Below are positions 6,560-7,667 of a stretch of DNA of 7,667 nucleotides, one piece after another; the stretch's first letter is position 1; each line of letters starts with the position of its first letter. The notes beneath the pieces are model-generated. The model searched no databases, was not told the origin of the DNA, and worked only from the letters and a program-made list of their open reading frames with translations. The translations under genes and the position numbers were made by a program. This DNA comes from DASQFY01 sp036397815 (lineage in GTDB: Bacteria > Chloroflexota > Limnocylindria > QHBO01). The stretch spans positions 1 to 7,667 of the forward strand of contig DASWIE010000017.1 in NCBI GenBank assembly GCA_036397815.1, written 5' to 3'.

Positions 6560-6803
6560 CGACGCGCGCGCCCCCGGTCGGCAGGCCCTCATATGCGGGT
6601 GTGGTTCGCGTTACGCATCCAAGCCGGATCTCATCTTCTCAGGCGCGCATCACCGCAGCACAAGAGGTTCTGGGTGGCGCACAGGAAGCTACCGGGCGCG
6701 GGCCCACGCTCAAATTAGATGGCGGAAGCCCGCATGTCTGCTCTTGGGCGCCTCTAAAGCTGTCAGGGTTCGCGCCTGAGAAGTCCACCGGCCCTCAGCG
6801 ACT
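6560..6803. other. Convergent intergenic region between the oxidase and TauE-like genes
   Basis: The 3' ends of two convergent genes meet here. No gene is supported: the open frames crossing it have no motifs and continue as antisense of the flanking genes. The main structure is the inverted-repeat segment at 6635-6783, listed separately. A small hairpin, GCGG-AAGC-CCGC (6722-6733), lies within it. No classical hairpin plus T-tract terminator is visible for either gene. Confidence 0.55.
6635..6783. repeat. 149-bp segment bounded by 13-bp perfect inverted repeats (MITE-like element or structured RNA)
   Basis: The left end CTTCTCAGGCGCG (6635-6647) is the exact reverse complement of the right end CGCGCCTGAGAAG (6771-6783). 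Comparing the arms further inward, the next 20 positions still agree at about 11, including CAGC (6656-6659 against 6759-6762) and AGAGG (6663-6667 against 6751-6755). The repeat is therefore about 33 bp and imperfect. As RNA from either strand it would form a long rod with a 13-bp closing stem and internal loops around an apical part. It could be a small non-autonomous transposable element, a structured non-coding RNA, or a bidirectional transcription end for the convergent genes. No target-site duplication is evident at the ends and no transposase is encoded inside. Confidence 0.5.
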
Positions 6804-7541
6804 TCAGGGCAGGAAGATCAGCTTCAGGCCGGCAATCAGCAGCACCAACGCCAGCCCGCGACGCATCCACGGCGCCGGCAGCCGTCGGCTGCCGAGCTCG
6901 GAGCCGATGGCGCCACCCACCGCCACCGCGCCGAGCCAGAGCGGGATCGCCGCAGGGATGAAGCCGACCGCCCCGAAGTTGCCGGCCAGGCCGGCTACGG
7001 AGTTCGCCAGGATGAAGAGCGCCGACGTGCCGGCCGCGAAGCGGGTCCCGGCCCAGCCCGCCGCGATCAGCAGCGGCGTCAGGAAGATCCCGCCGCCGGT
7101 GCCGGTCAGTCCCGCGAGCAGGCCGATCACGGCCCCGCTGCTCACCGCCAGGGGCCATGGCGCGCGGGGGGCGAACTCGTCACCCGCCCGGGCGGCGGTG
7201 ACTCCGAATCGCCCGGCGGCCACCAGCAGCACCGCGCCGACCAACGGCCGGTAGACCTCGGCCGGCAGCGTGATCATGCCGCCCACGAACGCGGCGGGGA
7301 CCGACCCGAGCAGGAACGGCAGGGCCGCGAGCGGCCGCACGAAGCCGGCGCGCGAGAATCGAACTGTGACGATGCTGGCCACCAGGATGTTCAGCACCAG
7401 CGCGGTAGGTCGCATCACCTGCGGCGTGACTCCGACCAGGGCCATGGCCGCCAGGTAGGCGGAGGCGCCGGCGTGGCCGACCATCCCGTACAGGATCGCC
7501 GCCACACCGAAGAGGCCCGCCAGCAGCAGCGCTTCGTCCAT
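6804..7541 (-). CDS. TauE/SafE-family (sulfite exporter-like) membrane transporter
   Basis: This is a complete, very hydrophobic 245-residue protein with about eight predicted membrane segments (roughly 4-20, 24-38, 43-61, 70-92, 98-116, 130-160, 170-216 as two segments, and 226-243). The family's internal duplication is visible. GMVGHAG (19-25), with the downstream PTALVLNILVAS (45-56), mirrors GLTGTGG (144-150), with the downstream GTSALFILANSVAGL (171-185). The second half carries the typical Gly-rich GTGGGIFLTP. Members move small anions such as sulfite, sulfoacetate or other organosulfur compounds across the cytoplasmic membrane, and many remain uncharacterised. No sulfur-metabolism gene is nearby, so the substrate cannot be assigned. 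The ATG at 7541 starts directly at the first membrane segment and lacks a clear ribosome binding site. The gene ends convergent to the oxidase and diverges from the partial gene at the right edge. Confidence 0.9.
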   Translation of the reverse strand: MDEALLLAGLFGVAAILYGMVGHAGASAYLAAMALVGVTPQVMRPTALVLNILVASIVTVRFSRAGFVRPLAALPFLLGSVPAAFVGGMITLPAEVYRPLVGAVLLVAAGRFGVTAARAGDEFAPRAPWPLAVSSGAVIGLLAGLTGTGGGIFLTPLLIAAGWAGTRFAAGTSALFILANSVAGLAGNFGAVGFIPAAIPLWLGAVAVGGAIGSELGSRRLPAPWMRRGLALVLLIAGLKLIFLP

Positions 7542-7560
7542 CGGTTGGATCGTAGGCGAG

Positions 7561-7667
7561 ATGCGGGCTGGGGTTAGCCCGCGCGATCACATCGACCACG
7601 ACGAGATCCACGGGGCCTGGCAGGAGGCGTACGAGTCGGACCCGTACGACTGGGGCGACGAGATCGT
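7561..7667 (+). CDS. Start of an unidentified divergent gene, cut by the window edge
   Basis: From ATG at 7561 an open frame runs to the right edge (35 full codons). Its translation starts MRAGVSPRDHID and continues with an acidic, Trp/Tyr-containing stretch including GAWQEAYESDPYDWGDE. That composition looks like real protein, unlike the Arg/Ala-rich shadows common in this DNA. I do not recognise the family. AGGCGAG directly abuts the ATG, which is too close for a good ribosome binding site, and a hairpin sits on the first codons, so the start is uncertain. It lies 19 bases from, and divergent to, the TauE-like start codon, so the two genes would share a very short promoter region. Confidence 0.45.
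   Translation, partial: MRAGVSPRDHIDHDEIHGAWQEAYESDPYDWGDEI
7563..7582 (+). other. Perfect 7-bp hairpin at the start of the right-edge gene
   Basis: GCGGGCT (7563-7569) and AGCCCGC (7576-7582) form a perfect stem around the loop GGGGTT. It overlaps the first codons of the proposed right-edge gene. It could modulate translation, be an operator between the divergent genes, or show that the true start lies further right. Chance is also possible. Confidence 0.3.

Noticed and set aside
5717..6592. Minus-strand 291-codon frame opposite the oxidase
   Set aside because: It is antisense to the oxidase substrate domain with its intact GHVLDGNLH and AEHGIG motifs; no independent evidence supports it.

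Overview
The window is strongly GC-rich with tightly packed genes. It reads as ordinary chromosomal DNA from a free-living, high-GC bacterium. The amylopullulanase architecture and general style would fit a Chloroflexota-like or actinobacterial-like lineage, but nothing in the window fixes the taxon, so this is a weak inference.

Layout from left to right. Positions 1-3711 (minus strand) hold a very large secreted GH13 alpha-glucan hydrolase of amylopullulanase type. Its start lies inside the window and its C-terminus runs off the left edge. It is preceded by a strong ribosome binding site, a perfect 14-bp palindrome of LacI-operator type and a plausible promoter. Positions 3837-4868 (minus) encode MoaA, the radical-SAM GTP 3',8-cyclase of molybdenum cofactor synthesis. 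A 308-bp divergent intergenic region with two near-perfect inverted repeats separates moaA from a plus-strand FAD-linked D-2-hydroxyacid dehydrogenase (5177-6559). A 244-bp convergent intergenic region follows and contains a 149-bp segment bounded by perfect 13-bp inverted repeats. Positions 6804-7541 (minus) encode a TauE/SafE-family membrane transporter. At the right edge a probable divergent gene begins on the plus strand (about 7561 onward) and is cut by the window.

The genes do not form one obvious pathway. The amylopullulanase looks like an independently regulated extracellular starch/pullulan-degrading enzyme. MoaA is Mo-cofactor housekeeping, the FAD enzyme feeds electrons from a D-hydroxyacid into metabolism, and the TauE-like protein probably exports or imports a small anion. 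I found no CRISPR array, rRNA, convincing tRNA, transposase, phage gene or recognisable defence system. The least explained pieces are non-coding: the 149-bp inverted-repeat element between the convergent genes, the operator region ahead of the amylopullulanase, and the paired dyads ahead of the oxidase. None of them amounts to strong evidence of a new biological system.
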